A stretch of 64,000 nt of DNA, from positions 62,001 to 126,000 of the forward strand of contig NZ_FCOG02000002.1 of assembly GCF_001544975.2 (NCBI RefSeq), given 5' to 3'. This document shows positions 48,301 through 57,475 of this stretch, piece after piece; the first letter of the stretch is position 1, and each line of letters starts with the position of its first letter. Both the position numbers and the translations under genes were made by a program. Below the pieces are notes generated by a model, which saw only the letters and a list, made by a program, of their open reading frames with translations, searched no databases and was not told where the DNA came from. This DNA is from Caballeronia arationis (GTDB taxonomy: Bacteria; Pseudomonadota; Gammaproteobacteria; Burkholderiales; Burkholderiaceae).

Positions 48301-49212
48301 TCATTCCCACGTCTGCGCGAGCGCCAGAATTTCGTCGCGCAGATAGTCGATCAGCGCCTGCGTCGATGGCGACGGGTAACGGTTCGGCAGCGTCACGATA
48401 TAGAGCGTGTTCTGCTGCCCGGCCACGCGATATTCGGGCAGGATCTGCACGAGGCCGCGGTTTCCCGGCGCGTGCGGCACGTACTCCGGCAGCATGCCGA
48501 CGCCCATGCCCTGACACACCGCGTCGGCGAGAAACGGAAAGTCGGGCGATTGCAGTGCGGGCTGCATCGGGATCGAGTGGACGTCGGTGTCGTTCTGCCG
48601 GTGGATCAGTTCGATCACCGCGCGCAGTCCCGGATAAGGCGACGCGACGAGTGTCTGCCGCGCGAGATCGGCGGGACGCTCGATCGGGCCGTGCCGCGCG
48701 ACGTAATCCGCCGACGCGTACAGGTTCCATTCGATCGGGCAAATGTTGCGCGCGACGTGATCGAGCGGCGGCGTCGACGTGATGCGCACGGCGACGTCGA
48801 CTTCGGCGGCGATCAGATCTTCGATGCGATTGTTGAACGACACGTTGAGCGTGATGCCCGGATGCGCGCGCGCGAATTCGAGCAGCTTCGCGCCGATGAA
48901 CATGCGCCCGAAGCCCGTCGGCACGCTGATGCGCACGCGGCCGCGCAGCGTCTGGCCGAGGCTGTCGATCGACGCTCGCGCGGTGCTCAGGTCTTCCAGC
49001 ATGCGCTGGCCGCAGTCGTAGAGCGTGTGGCCGGCTTGGGTGAGTTCGAAGCTGCGCGTCGAGCGGCGCAGCAACTGCGCGCCGGTTTCGCGTTCGAGCA
49101 GCTTCAGCCGCTGGCTGATGTTCGAGCGCGTCATGCCCAGCTTGCGGGCGGCGGCGCTGAGGCTGCGCGATTCGACGATCTCGACAAACAGCCCGACCAG
49201 GTTCAGGTCCAT
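48301..49212 (-). CDS. LysR-type transcriptional regulator
   Basis: A 303-residue LysR: N-terminal winged helix-turn-helix (MDLNLVGLFVEIVESRSLSAAARKLGMTRSNISQRLKLLE) and a substrate-binding-like effector domain. It is co-oriented with the beta-oxidation block and lies 112 bases upstream of the FadB-like gene, so it may control that block even though LysR genes are often divergent. The effector is unknown; a CoA-thioester or the free acid is plausible. Confidence 0.9.
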   Translation of the reverse strand: MDLNLVGLFVEIVESRSLSAAARKLGMTRSNISQRLKLLERETGAQLLRRSTRSFELTQAGHTLYDCGQRMLEDLSTARASIDSLGQTLRGRVRISVPTGFGRMFIGAKLLEFARAHPGITLNVSFNNRIEDLIAAEVDVAVRITSTPPLDHVARNICPIEWNLYASADYVARHGPIERPADLARQTLVASPYPGLRAVIELIHRQNDTDVHSIPMQPALQSPDFPFLADAVCQGMGVGMLPEYVPHAPGNRGLVQILPEYRVAGQQNTLYIVTLPNRYPSPSTQALIDYLRDEILALAQTWE

Positions 49213-49394
49213 GAGATTTGTTCATTCACACTCGACAGAGTCGCCCATCTTAGGGCGATTGTCGCGGGGACGATAGCGCCCCTGGCGTATCCCGTGTGTG
49301 AGCGTTACTCACGAAATCGTATTGACCTTTGTGTGATGGCCGTCGAAAATCGGAAATGTCACCGAGCAATACTCAGAAAGCGAGGCGCCGAGCC

Positions 49395-50063
49395 ATGATC
49401 ACCCTGTTCCACTGCGTCAGTGCGCGTTCGTTCCGTCCTTTGTGGATGCTCGAGGAAATCGGCTTGCCTTACGAACTGAAGATGCTGCCGTTCCCGCCGC
49501 GCGTGCACGCCCGCTCGTATCTCGACGTCAATCCGCTTGGCACCGTGCCCGCGCTTTTTCTGGATGACGCCGGACGCATGACGGAATCCGCCGCGATTTG
49601 CCAGTATCTGGCGGCGCGCCATTCGCCCGGCGTACTCGATGTCGCGCCGCACGAAGCGGATTTCGGCGGCTACCTCAATTACCTGCATTTCGGCGAAGCG
49701 ACGCTCACGTTTCCGCAGACGCTGATCCTGCGCTACGCGCATTTCGAGCCGCCGGAGCGCCGCCAGCAGCAAGTCGCCGACGATTACACGAAGTGGTTTC
49801 TCGCCCGTCTGCGCACGCTCGAACCGCTGCTCGCGGAACGCGCGTTCCTGTGCGCGAAGCGTTTCACGGCGGCCGATATCTCGGTTGGCTACGCGCTCAT
49901 GCTGGCCGAGCATCTGCAACTGAGCGAGCGATTCCCGCCGTCGATCGCCGCCTACTGGAAGCGGCTGCGCGAGCGTGAGGCTTTCCAGCGCGCGCTCGAA
50001 GCACAACGCGCTGCGGCCCGGGCGCAGGGCGTCCCGGAAATGCCGGCACCGGACGTGCGCTGA
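49395..50063 (+). CDS. Glutathione S-transferase family protein
   Basis: A 222-residue GST with N-domain MITLFHCVSARSFRPLWMLEEIGLPYELKMLPFPP, cis-proline LGTVPALFLD, ESAAICQYLA and a helical C-domain with CAKRFTAADISVGYALMLAE. It resembles maleylacetoacetate-isomerase/GST-like proteins. Divergent from the LysR gene. Third GST in the window. Confidence 0.87.
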   Translation: MITLFHCVSARSFRPLWMLEEIGLPYELKMLPFPPRVHARSYLDVNPLGTVPALFLDDAGRMTESAAICQYLAARHSPGVLDVAPHEADFGGYLNYLHFGEATLTFPQTLILRYAHFEPPERRQQQVADDYTKWFLARLRTLEPLLAERAFLCAKRFTAADISVGYALMLAEHLQLSERFPPSIAAYWKRLREREAFQRALEAQRAAARAQGVPEMPAPDVR

Positions 50064-50354
50064 ACGGCTTTCGTCCGTTAGCGCTCCACGGGACACGCCC
50101 GATCCCTGCTTCAGGTCCCTTCCTCAGTGGGGCTGTCGAATCGTCGGCGCGAAACTAACCTCACATTCAGACGCATCTGATTGCTGATCGCGTTCCGGCA
50201 AACGTTTTTCGGGGTTCGCCCTTCTGATTTGTACCGGACGCCGTCGATACGAGTTCGTTCTACCCGCTGACCGCCGCGACACGCCCGCGCTCACGAATTT
50301 CCCCGGAACTCGCAGATGCACGCCTGATGCTCACCATTAGCGAGGTTGCCCATC

Positions 50355-50573
50355 ATGTACGTATCGATCTGGCTGAGCGCGATTGCCGTTGCTCTTGTTG
50401 CTGCGTGGACCATCGCCTTCGCGCTGCCGATGTCCGCCGAGGAAGAACTGAATCGCGCCGCGGTTTCCGAGGCGCTGCTCGACGTCGATCTTCCCGCGCT
50501 GCCGAACTGGCTCGCTTCATCGACGAATGCGCTGGCGGTCTCGTTCTGCGGCCAGCAGCGCGTGCGTCACTGA
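50355..50573 (+). CDS. Small protein with one N-terminal membrane segment
   Basis: A 72-residue ORF: MYVSIWLSAIAVALVAAWTIAFALP is a likely membrane helix or uncleaved signal, followed by a 45-residue soluble part with one cysteine. GCGAGG lies about 11 bases before the ATG. No family recognised. It may be a real small gene or a chance ORF. Confidence 0.45.
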   Translation: MYVSIWLSAIAVALVAAWTIAFALPMSAEEELNRAAVSEALLDVDLPALPNWLASSTNALAVSFCGQQRVRH

Positions 50574-50644
50574 GGAACGGAGACCCGCCTGCACCTTCCG
50601 CGCCAACGCCTTTCGGATCAACGCGTTGGCGCGTTCACCGGCCC

Positions 50645-50705
50645 GATATCCACAGGGTTAAGCACAAAAACTGTGGATAAATGCGGCGCTGCATCGATAT
50701 CCACA
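50645..50705. promoter_or_regulatory. Cluster of three DnaA-box-like sequences
   Basis: A perfect DnaA box is present on the minus strand (TGTGGATAA, 50672-50680). On either side lies ATATCCACA (50647-50655 and 50698-50706), one mismatch from TTATCCACA. All three fall in 60 bases between two convergent genes. Confidence 0.5.
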
Positions 50706-50719
50706 GCTTCATGCCCGGC

Positions 50720-51031
50720 TCAGGCGTCCTTGCGATGCGCTTCGCCCTGTTTGGGGTCGTCGGCGATCGAGGGGAAAAACGCGTTCCAGACGGCGCGCAC
50801 GCCTTCAGCGGCCGTCGCTTCGGCATCGATGTTTTCGGTTTCTCCCGAGAGCGTCGGGTCCGCCGATAACCCGCGCCAGTGCGTAAAGGTGAGCGCGGGC
50901 TTCTCGGTCCACTGGCCTTCGATGAACTTCGAGAACGCGGTCGCGCCGCTCGTCAACTGCACTTCGTACCAGCCGTCCCGAACGGGCGCGTACTCGTCGA
51001 GCGGGAACCAATCCGTCGATTCGATTTGCAT
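50720..51031 (-). CDS. Hypothetical protein
   Basis: A 103-residue soluble acidic protein (MQIESTDWFPLDEYAPVRDGWYEVQL to DPKQGEAHRKDA). ATG 51031 has a GGAGACG ribosome site; the open frame continues 12 codons upstream without one. The WFP-DE-APVRDGWYEV pattern is conserved-looking, but I do not know the family. Convergent with the small gene to its left, divergent from the nuclease gene. Confidence 0.7.
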   Translation of the reverse strand: MQIESTDWFPLDEYAPVRDGWYEVQLTSGATAFSKFIEGQWTEKPALTFTHWRGLSADPTLSGETENIDAEATAAEGVRAVWNAFFPSIADDPKQGEAHRKDA

Positions 51032-51176
51032 CGTCTCCTCCGTTGTAGTTGTAGAGAGGAATAGCACGATTCGTTCCTTTTTTGTCTAACCCGGTCGCGT
51101 GCGGCGCGCGTCGCGCGGGCGGCGAATTCCGCTAACATCGGTCGCGACGATACGAACAGATCGAGGCGGCCGGCGC

Positions 51177-52343
51177 ATGACGAAGCGAGCACTTTCCACC
51201 AGCGACTACGACGGCATCCGCTCGGGCATCGTCGAGGTGCTGGAAAGCGCGCGCCGGGCGGCGGCGCGCAGCGTCAATGCGGTCATGACGGCCTCGTACT
51301 GGGAGATCGGGCGGCGGATCGTCGAATTCGAGCAGGGCGGCGCGGACCGCGCGGCGTACGGCGAAGCACTCGTTGCCCGGCTCGCCGACGACCTGACGCA
51401 GCGCTTCGGCCGGGGCTTCGGACGCGCGAATCTCGCGAACATGCGCGCGTTCTATCTGCAATGGCCACTTGGGCAGATTGTCCAGACGCCGTCTGGAAAA
51501 TTGCCGCTGGACCCGAATGTCCAGACGGCGTCTGGAGAATCCGCAGCCGCAGCCGCAGCCGCCGACGATGCCGCGACACCGCCCGCCCTTGCGACGCTCG
51601 CTGCGCGTTTTCCGCTGCCGTGGTCGGCGTACGTGCGACTGCTCTCGGTGAAAAGCGACGCGGCGCGCGCCTACTACGCGAGCGAGGCGTTGCGCGAGGG
51701 TTGGTCGGTGCGGCAGCTCGACCGGCAGGTGAACAGCCAGCTCTACGAGCGACTCGCGCTGTCGCGCAACAAGGCGGCGCTCATCGAAAAGGCCGGCGAG
51801 CCTGAGCCCGGCGACGCGATGACGCCCGAAGAAGCAATTCGCGACCCGTTCGTGCTCGAATTTCTCGATATCAAGGACGAATACTCGGAATCCGATCTCG
51901 AAGACGCGCTGATTCACCGTCTCGCGGATTTCCTGCTCGAACTCGGCGACGATTTCGCGTTCATCGGACGCCAGCGGCGACTGCGAATCGACGATACGTG
52001 GTTTCGCGTCGATCTCGTTTTTTTCCACCGGCGGCTGAAGTGCCTCGTCGTGATCGACCTGAAGGTCGGTCGGTTCAGCTACGCCGACGCGGGCCAGATG
52101 CATCTCTACCTGAACTACGCGCGCGAGCACTGGATGAAGCCCGGCGAAAATCCGCCGGTCGGACTCATTCTCTGCGCCGGGAAGGGCAGCGCGGAAGCGC
52201 GCTACGCGCTCGACAACCTGCCGAACAAGATCCTCGCCGCCGAATATCAGACGGTGCTGCCGGACGAGCAACTGATCGCGGAAGAACTCGAACGCTCGCG
52301 ACGCCAGCTCGAAGCTCGGCGCGGCGGATCGAAAGAGGAGTAG
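51177..52343 (+). CDS. YhcG/DUF1016-like PDDEXK nuclease family protein
   Basis: A 388-residue protein. The N-terminal half is the DUF1016 helical domain (SVNAVMTASYWEIGRRIVEFEQGG, RFGRGFGRANLANMRAFYLQWP). The C-terminal half is a PDDEXK-type nuclease fold: ALIHRLADFLLELGDDFAFIGRQRRLRIDDTWFRVDLVFFHRRLKCLVVIDLKVGRF, with D in VDLVF and DLK as the catalytic pair. Between them is a short linker with two QTP/ASG repeats encoded by palindromes and a poly-alanine run. It stands alone with its own terminator. Possible DNA repair or anti-phage role; not established. Confidence 0.88.
   Translation: MTKRALSTSDYDGIRSGIVEVLESARRAAARSVNAVMTASYWEIGRRIVEFEQGGADRAAYGEALVARLADDLTQRFGRGFGRANLANMRAFYLQWPLGQIVQTPSGKLPLDPNVQTASGESAAAAAAADDAATPPALATLAARFPLPWSAYVRLLSVKSDAARAYYASEALREGWSVRQLDRQVNSQLYERLALSRNKAALIEKAGEPEPGDAMTPEEAIRDPFVLEFLDIKDEYSESDLEDALIHRLADFLLELGDDFAFIGRQRRLRIDDTWFRVDLVFFHRRLKCLVVIDLKVGRFSYADAGQMHLYLNYAREHWMKPGENPPVGLILCAGKGSAEARYALDNLPNKILAAEYQTVLPDEQLIAEELERSRRQLEARRGGSKEE
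51481..51536 (+). repeat. Two in-frame palindromic repeats inside the YhcG-like gene
   Basis: TCCAGACGCCGTCTGGA (51481-51497) and TCCAGACGGCGTCTGGA (51520-51536) are 17-base palindromes 39 bases apart, that is 13 codons. Each encodes VQT(P/A)SG. A GCAGCC-type run coding alanine follows. Confidence 0.85.
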
Positions 52344-52377
52344 TGGCGCGGGCTGCCGTGCGCGCCGCCACAAAAAC

Positions 52378-52402
52378 GAAAGCCCGCGCTTGGCGGGCTT
52401 TC
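52378..52402 (+). terminator. Stem-loop after the YhcG-like gene
   Basis: GAAAGCCCGC (52378-52387), five-base loop, GCGGGCTTTC (52393-52402): a perfect 10-bp stem, 35 bases after the stop. The T-run is short. Confidence 0.75.
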
Positions 52403-52585
52403 ATGTGAGGGCGGGGCCAAAAACAGGCGGCGTACCTTCCGGCCAGCACCGCTTTTCGCCCCGTTTTGCAGTCTCGTGCTCGACACGGACTACGATTTCA
52501 GAATAGGCGATTCATCGCGGAGGGCCAAGTTTTTTTCGAGATGGCCGCGCGCGGTCGATTCGACGGCCTTTCGGAAAAGCAGGGC

Positions 52586-52614
52586 AAAAAAAAGCCCGCT
52601 CTCGTTGAGCGGGC
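52586..52614 (-). terminator. Intrinsic terminator of the cytochrome c operon
   Basis: GCCCGCTC (52594-52601) pairs with GAGCGGGC (52607-52614), and on the minus strand the stem is followed by eight T (52593-52586). It lies 95 bases after the cytochrome c stop. Confidence 0.85.
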
Positions 52615-52708
52615 GTAATCCATATCGGTTGAGACATGGAGGAGACAGGACTAAGTATAAACCCTTAAATCTTCCTGTCAACACCTTTGATAAAACGACG
52701 CCGCGCCG

Positions 52709-53035
52709 CTACTGTTTGCCGAGGCTGTGATAGTAGGCGGCGAGATTGGCGATATCCGCGTCCGTCAGCGGTTTCGCAATCAACGTCATCATGTCGTTCT
52801 GACGCGCGCCGGATTTGAAGTCTTTCAGCGCCTTCACCAGATATTCCTCGGTTTGGCCTGCGAGATTGGGCGCTTCCGGAATCTTCGCGAGTCCGTCGAT
52901 CCCGTGGCAGGCCTGGCACTGTACCGCCTTCGCCCGCCCCGCCTTGACGTCGGCGGCGAAAGAAACGCCCGCCGTACTCGCCGCGCACGCGGCGAGTACG
53001 GCCGCCGCGATCATCGTCGTCGTTCCGTGTCTCAT
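52709..53035 (-). CDS. Class I cytochrome c, exported
   Basis: A 108-residue protein with a signal peptide (MRHGTTTMIAAAVLAACAASTAGVSFA) and one heme site CQACH; the axial methionine is expected in NDMMTL. It is a small periplasmic electron carrier. Its ATG overlaps the stop of the dehydrogenase gene by 4 bases, so it probably accepts electrons from that enzyme. Confidence 0.92.
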   Translation of the reverse strand: MRHGTTTMIAAAVLAACAASTAGVSFAADVKAGRAKAVQCQACHGIDGLAKIPEAPNLAGQTEEYLVKALKDFKSGARQNDMMTLIAKPLTDADIANLAAYYHSLGKQ

Positions 53036-54315
53036 TTTCCGCCTGCGTAGGAAATGCGATAGATCGCGCCGGCGAAGTCGTCGGAAACGAGCAGCGACCC
53101 GTCCTGCAATTGCTGGACGTCCACCGGGCGGCCCATGTATTCGCCCGTCGACGTAAGCCAGCCTTCCGCGAACACTTCGGTCGGGCCGGCGGTGCCGTCG
53201 TCCTTGACCGGCGTGAACATGATGCGCGCGCCGATCGGCTTGGTCCGGTTCCACGAGCCGTGCTCGGCGTCGAAGATCCCGCCCTGATATTTCTCAGGGA
53301 ACATCTTGCCCGTGTAGAACGACATGCCCAGGTCGGCCGCGTGCGGCGCCATTTCGACCTGCGGGAACACGACACCCGCCGGCGGCGTGGCATCCTTGTA
53401 GTCGGCCGTGCGTACCTTGCCCCCGCCGTACCACGGGAAACCGAAGTTCTCGCCCGCTTTGGTCGCGCGGTTGAGTTCGCCGGGGGGAGTGTCGTCGCCC
53501 ATGCCGTCGACCTGGTTGTCGGTGAACCAGAGCGTCTTGTCCTTCGGATTGAAGTCGAGCCCGACCGAATTGCGCACGCCGTGCGCATACACCTCGCGGT
53601 TCTTGCCGTCCTGATCCAGCCGGATGATCCCGGCGAGGCCGTTCTTGTCGAGCTCGGCGAGCTTGTCCTTCGGCGGCACGTTCCACGGCTGGCCGAGCGC
53701 GATGTAGAGCTTCTTGTCCGGCCCGATGCGGCACGCGCGCGCGCCGTGGTTGAAGCTTTCGAACTGCGTCGGAATCAGCTTGCCCTGTGGCACGACGACT
53801 GCCGCCGCGACGTCCGAACCGCCTTCGCCGAAGAACTGCGCTGCGGGAAAGCCGAGCACGCGGTTCTGCTCGACCACGTAAAGCACGCCGTCGGGGGAGA
53901 AGCAAACGCCATTTGGCACCTTGAATGCCACCGACGACGCGAACTGCACGACATCGCTCGCAACCCGCTGATGGGTGCGATCGGTGACCTGCCACACGCG
54001 GTTCTTGCGCGTGCCGACAAACACCACGCCGGTCGACGGTTCGATCGCCATGTGGCGCGCCTCCGGCACCACGGCATACAACTCGATCTTGAAGCCCGGC
54101 GGCAGCTTGATCTGCTTGAGATTGTTGCGCAGGGCCTCGGCATTCTGGCCGGCTTGCGGAATGGTCTCGGCGGGCACGTTGTTGCCCGTCTGCTTGAAGT
54201 TGGACAGCGTGCCCACGTTGTCCTGCGCCGCGTAGGCGCAGGAGAGCGCGGCGAGCATCACGCTCCCGGCGGCGAGCGGTACGGCCCTGAGCGCTGCATT
54301 CATCTTCGCTTTCAT
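53032..54315 (-). CDS. PQQ-dependent sugar (sorbosone-like) dehydrogenase, exported
   Basis: A 427-residue protein with a signal peptide (MKAKMNAALRAVPLAAGSVMLAALSCAYA). The remainder is a beta-propeller of the sorbosone dehydrogenase/Gdh-B family: LPPGFKIELYAVVPEARHMAI, YVVEQNRVLGFP, HGVRNSVGLDFNPKDKTLWFTDN and FDAEHGSWNRTKPIG. Such enzymes use PQQ or act as soluble sugar dehydrogenases in the periplasm. The ATG has AAGGAG 9 bases upstream. Overlaps the cytochrome c start. Substrate unknown. Confidence 0.85.
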   Translation of the reverse strand: MKAKMNAALRAVPLAAGSVMLAALSCAYAAQDNVGTLSNFKQTGNNVPAETIPQAGQNAEALRNNLKQIKLPPGFKIELYAVVPEARHMAIEPSTGVVFVGTRKNRVWQVTDRTHQRVASDVVQFASSVAFKVPNGVCFSPDGVLYVVEQNRVLGFPAAQFFGEGGSDVAAAVVVPQGKLIPTQFESFNHGARACRIGPDKKLYIALGQPWNVPPKDKLAELDKNGLAGIIRLDQDGKNREVYAHGVRNSVGLDFNPKDKTLWFTDNQVDGMGDDTPPGELNRATKAGENFGFPWYGGGKVRTADYKDATPPAGVVFPQVEMAPHAADLGMSFYTGKMFPEKYQGGIFDAEHGSWNRTKPIGARIMFTPVKDDGTAGPTEVFAEGWLTSTGEYMGRPVDVQQLQDGSLLVSDDFAGAIYRISYAGGK

Positions 54316-54409
54316 CTGTTTCGTCTCCTTGGATACGTCGTTTTTGAAGACTGCAACTGCGGATAAAGCCTGAAGTGCGACGGCCATTTACGGCCGTCAC
54401 TTGCTGAGA

Positions 54410-55195
54410 TTATTTGCTGCCGTCGAATACGAACGCGTCCGAGCGGTCGGCGCTCGGCAGCACGGCCAGAAGGCGCGCGCCGTCGAGGACCGCGTTGCCC
54501 GGGACGGTCGTGCCCGCCTGCGGACACGGCGCGGGTCCGAACGTGATCGAAACGTCGTAGGCGTTCACGCCGGTATGCGGCGCGACCGTGCCTTTGAATA
54601 CACAGCCGATGCCCGTCGTGCCAGCGAGAAAGCCGTCGTCGGTGATGGTGAGCCTGGCGGACGTGTTGCCGCGCATCGAGCCGCCGCGGCCGCTGTAGAG
54701 GCCTGCGACGGTCGCGCGCGCCGGTCCCGCGCCGAGCATCTGGTCGGACGCGCCGGAGAATGTGAGGGTCGCGGCGCCATAGCCCTTGTCGGCGACGCTG
54801 CCCGTCACGGCCGGCGCACGCGCGAAGTCGGCATCGAACGTGACGGGCGATGTCGTGCGCGTGCGCAGGCTGTAGTTTTGGGCGCTGAGGCTGGTGAACT
54901 GTCCGCTTGCGGACTGCGAACCATTGTTCGCGACGACCACGCCGCCCAGTCCGCCTTTGCCTGCGGACGCGGGCGCGTCGCCGTAGAACAGATAGGCGGT
55001 GCCGTCGAACAGCATCAGGAGGATGGCGTCACCGCGGGCGGACACGCTGCCCTTGTAGACGCCGCCGGACGGCAGTGTCGTGGTGCCTGCGGCGGTGGCC
55101 GGCTGAAGCGGATGGCTGGCGGTGCAGGAAGCGAGAAGGAGACAGCATACGAACGAAGCGAACAGCGCGCTGCACGACGTAGCGGTCTTTTTCAT
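54410..55195 (-). CDS. Lipoprotein of unknown function
   Basis: A 261-residue protein with a lipobox (SFVCCLLLASC, lipidated Cys near residue 24) and then a beta-rich, Gly/Thr/Ser-rich body (LPSGGVYKGSVSARGDAILLMLFDGTAYLFYGD). Repeated Y.G...G.... motifs recall small beta-barrel or lectin-like secreted proteins, but no family is clear. ATG 55195 is preceded by a weak ribosome site and the frame is open further upstream. Confidence 0.7.
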   Translation of the reverse strand: MKKTATSCSALFASFVCCLLLASCTASHPLQPATAAGTTTLPSGGVYKGSVSARGDAILLMLFDGTAYLFYGDAPASAGKGGLGGVVVANNGSQSASGQFTSLSAQNYSLRTRTTSPVTFDADFARAPAVTGSVADKGYGAATLTFSGASDQMLGAGPARATVAGLYSGRGGSMRGNTSARLTITDDGFLAGTTGIGCVFKGTVAPHTGVNAYDVSITFGPAPCPQAGTTVPGNAVLDGARLLAVLPSADRSDAFVFDGSK

Positions 55196-55398
55196 TGCGG
55201 CCTCGCGGTGCGTTCGATTCCTGTGGCTTGGCAGTCCGGATCTCTTTTTCAAACGCCGGCCGTCGCGCGAGGTTTCAGCATTCGAAGCCGCGCGCCCGGG
55301 CCGCGTGCAGTTCCGAAGGAATAGCACGAGTGTCTGGTATAGACGGTCGAGCGGGGCAGGTCAAGGGTACGCTTAACTAACTGGCCAATCGGGGAAGG

Positions 55399-55640
55399 TC
55401 AGCGGGGCAATTCGTGCGGGGCGAGCCGCACTTCGTCGATCACGGATTGCCATCGTCCGAGTTCTTGCCGACGGAAATGGCGCATCGAGGGATACCAGGG
55501 ACCGTCGGGTCGGTCGGGCATCCAGCGCGAGTCGCTGCAGGTCGGCACGAGCGCCCAGACCGGGCAGCGTCGATCGTGATAACGAGATCGAGCGCCGGGA
55601 AAATCGCGAGCGTATCGGATTCCAGATATACGAGTAGTCC
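55399..55640 (-). pseudogene. Remnant of a TPR/glycosyltransferase gene
   Basis: The minus-strand sequence encodes two pieces of the C-terminus of a TPR-containing glycosyltransferase (family-9 or GT41-like): first SDTLAIFPALDLVITIDAA in one frame, then, in another frame, CPVWALVPTCSDSRWMPDRP and GPWYPSMRHFRR ending at a stop. The expected joining segment (about TSVAHLAGAMGK) is missing, with a frameshift at about 55567. Everything upstream has been lost, and a DUF2235 gene ends 19 bases before it. Confidence 0.7.
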
Positions 55641-55658
55641 GAAAGCCCCCGCGCCCGC

Positions 55659-56858
55659 TCAACTGACCCAGACCGTGTTGGTCCCGAGCTGCTCCGCGAG
55701 GGCTGTCGGCAGATACTTCAGCGACACCGCGACGGTCTGTCCGCTGGCGGGATCGATCCCCATCCGGTGCGCGATCGAAATGTGCGCGCCGACGTCCTGC
55801 GGAAACGGAATCGGCGTGCGCGGTCCCTTCGGCAGCAGGGAAAACGGCGGCATCGCCCACGGTTCGTGCGACGCGCCGAAGAAGTCGGGTTTGAACGGCC
55901 ACGGCTCCGGTTTCAGATGCAGTCCGACGGCGGGATCGGAGAGCCGCCGCAGCATCCAGTCGCAGGCGATGTCCGAAAGCCCCGATTCCGCGATCGGATA
56001 GCCGCCGCCGACATCCGAATGCGCGCCGACGAAGAGCGCCTGCGTGATGCCGTCGCGCTTGTTCCAGAAGGTCGGCGTGAAGTCGGCGCGCTGCTCGTCG
56101 AGGCTGATCGCGTGGATACCGAACTGCACCTTGTTGTTGAGCGCGGTATCGGCGAAACGGAACACGTCGATGTCCGAACCGTTCGCGCCGAGATAGATCG
56201 GGATGCCGAGCGAGCCGACCGTGTCCCACACGCCGATTGCCCGGATCATGTCGACGGGGAGCGTTTCGTTCGGCTGGGGCGGATCGGATGCGAAAAGCGG
56301 CAGGTGCCTCACCAGACTGCTGAAGAGACCCGCGAGACCGCCCGCGTTCTGGCGCGCCGCGATGCGCGTCTCGCGATGCCTGCGCCACTGCTTGATGCCG
56401 AGTTCGTAAGCCTGCTCCTTGTTGTCGGGATCGTAGTTTGCCCGGTTGAGCACGCCGACGTCGGCGATCATGCCGCCGAGCGCGCGCGCAGTGTACGCGC
56501 CGCGCGAAAAGCCGATCAGGAAGATCGCGTCGCCCGGTTCATAGTTGCGCGAGATGTACGTGTAGCCGCGGACGATGCGCGCGATCAGCCCGTCGCCGAA
56601 GACGCCACCGAGCAGCTTGATCGCGATGTTGCGCGAATCGCCGACGCCATGCAGGTATTTCGCCACCTGGCCGTTTGGACCGGGCTCCTCGATTTCCTGC
56701 TCCGACGCGAGCAGCACGGAATCCTGCTTCGGATTGCCGGCGAGCGTGCAGAAGAGCTTCCAGACGTTGGTCGTGTCGGGAATGCCGTCGTTGTCGTCGT
56801 CCTTGGAATTCGGGCCGTTCCAGGTGCCGTCCGCGCAGAAAACGATGTTCTTGGCCAT
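55659..56858 (-). CDS. DUF2235 hydrolase (Tle1-like phospholipase family)
   Basis: A 399-residue protein beginning KNIVFCADGTWNGPNSKDDD, the DUF2235 start. The nucleophile elbow is GFSRGAYTAR (serine near residue 118), an aspartate is in VWDTVGSLG and a histidine in VGAHSDVGGGYP. Some members are type VI secretion effectors; others are plain hydrolases. No VgrG, Hcp or immunity-like gene is adjacent, so toxin function is not supported here. It ends just before a pseudogene. Confidence 0.88.
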   Translation of the reverse strand: MAKNIVFCADGTWNGPNSKDDDNDGIPDTTNVWKLFCTLAGNPKQDSVLLASEQEIEEPGPNGQVAKYLHGVGDSRNIAIKLLGGVFGDGLIARIVRGYTYISRNYEPGDAIFLIGFSRGAYTARALGGMIADVGVLNRANYDPDNKEQAYELGIKQWRRHRETRIAARQNAGGLAGLFSSLVRHLPLFASDPPQPNETLPVDMIRAIGVWDTVGSLGIPIYLGANGSDIDVFRFADTALNNKVQFGIHAISLDEQRADFTPTFWNKRDGITQALFVGAHSDVGGGYPIAESGLSDIACDWMLRRLSDPAVGLHLKPEPWPFKPDFFGASHEPWAMPPFSLLPKGPRTPIPFPQDVGAHISIAHRMGIDPASGQTVAVSLKYLPTALAEQLGTNTVWVS

Positions 56859-57070
56859 GTCGTCTCCACCGTTGCGATGTGGTTTCGCCGCGGCGCCCGG
56901 CGGAGTGCGTACCGATTCTGCGGCAGGGTGCCGGCGCCAAATGTCTTATCTATCGTAGACGCTGCGGGCGCGGCGGGCACCGCAATGCGTGCGCTCGCGT
57001 ACACACGCGAGCTCAATTCGCGGGCGTTGGCACGACTGACTATCGATTCGGAACGAAGCGGGAGGGCCGC

Positions 57071-57475
57071 TCAGTCGGCGAGCCGCTTGTCGGCCAGCGC
57101 ACGCCGGCAGTCGTCGAACACGCGCACGACGAGCGCCGATTCGTAGTTGAGGTCGTCGCTTTCGAGAATTTCTTCGACGGCGTCGAGGGCCCAGTCGGCG
57201 TTGACGTATCCGACGTTCTGCATCGCGAGGCGCTGGGCGATGGCCGTGAGCCTGGCAACGGTGAGCCAGTCGGCCTGGCGTTTGTGGCGGTCGAGCCACT
57301 TGCGCGACGCCTGCACGAAGAACACGGGTGCGGGCCACGACTCGTTCAGGTAGTAATTGCCGAGGCTGCCGCAAGTGAGCCAGCAGAGCAATTCAACGCG
57401 GTCGCGCGGGCTGAGTTGGTGACGTACATCATTCATGGCGGCGCTCACGAAGACGATTGACGTTGCCGATAACAT
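57071..57475 (-). CDS. Hypothetical protein
   Basis: A 134-residue soluble, helical protein (NDVRHQLSPRDRVELLCWLTCGSL to FDDCRRALADKRLAD). ATG 57475 is chosen because AGGGG lies five bases upstream; ATG 57436 (MNDVRHQ) and a start at 57514 are alternatives. Family unknown. Confidence 0.6.
   Translation of the reverse strand: MLSATSIVFVSAAMNDVRHQLSPRDRVELLCWLTCGSLGNYYLNESWPAPVFFVQASRKWLDRHKRQADWLTVARLTAIAQRLAMQNVGYVNADWALDAVEEILESDDLNYESALVVRVFDDCRRALADKRLAD

Noticed and set aside
51177..52343. Complete restriction or anti-phage system
   Set aside because: The YhcG-like gene stands alone; no methylase, helicase or second defence gene is adjacent.
55659..56858. Type VI secretion effector of the Tle1 group
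   Set aside because: Only the DUF2235 hydrolase is present; no VgrG, Hcp, PAAR or immunity gene is beside it.
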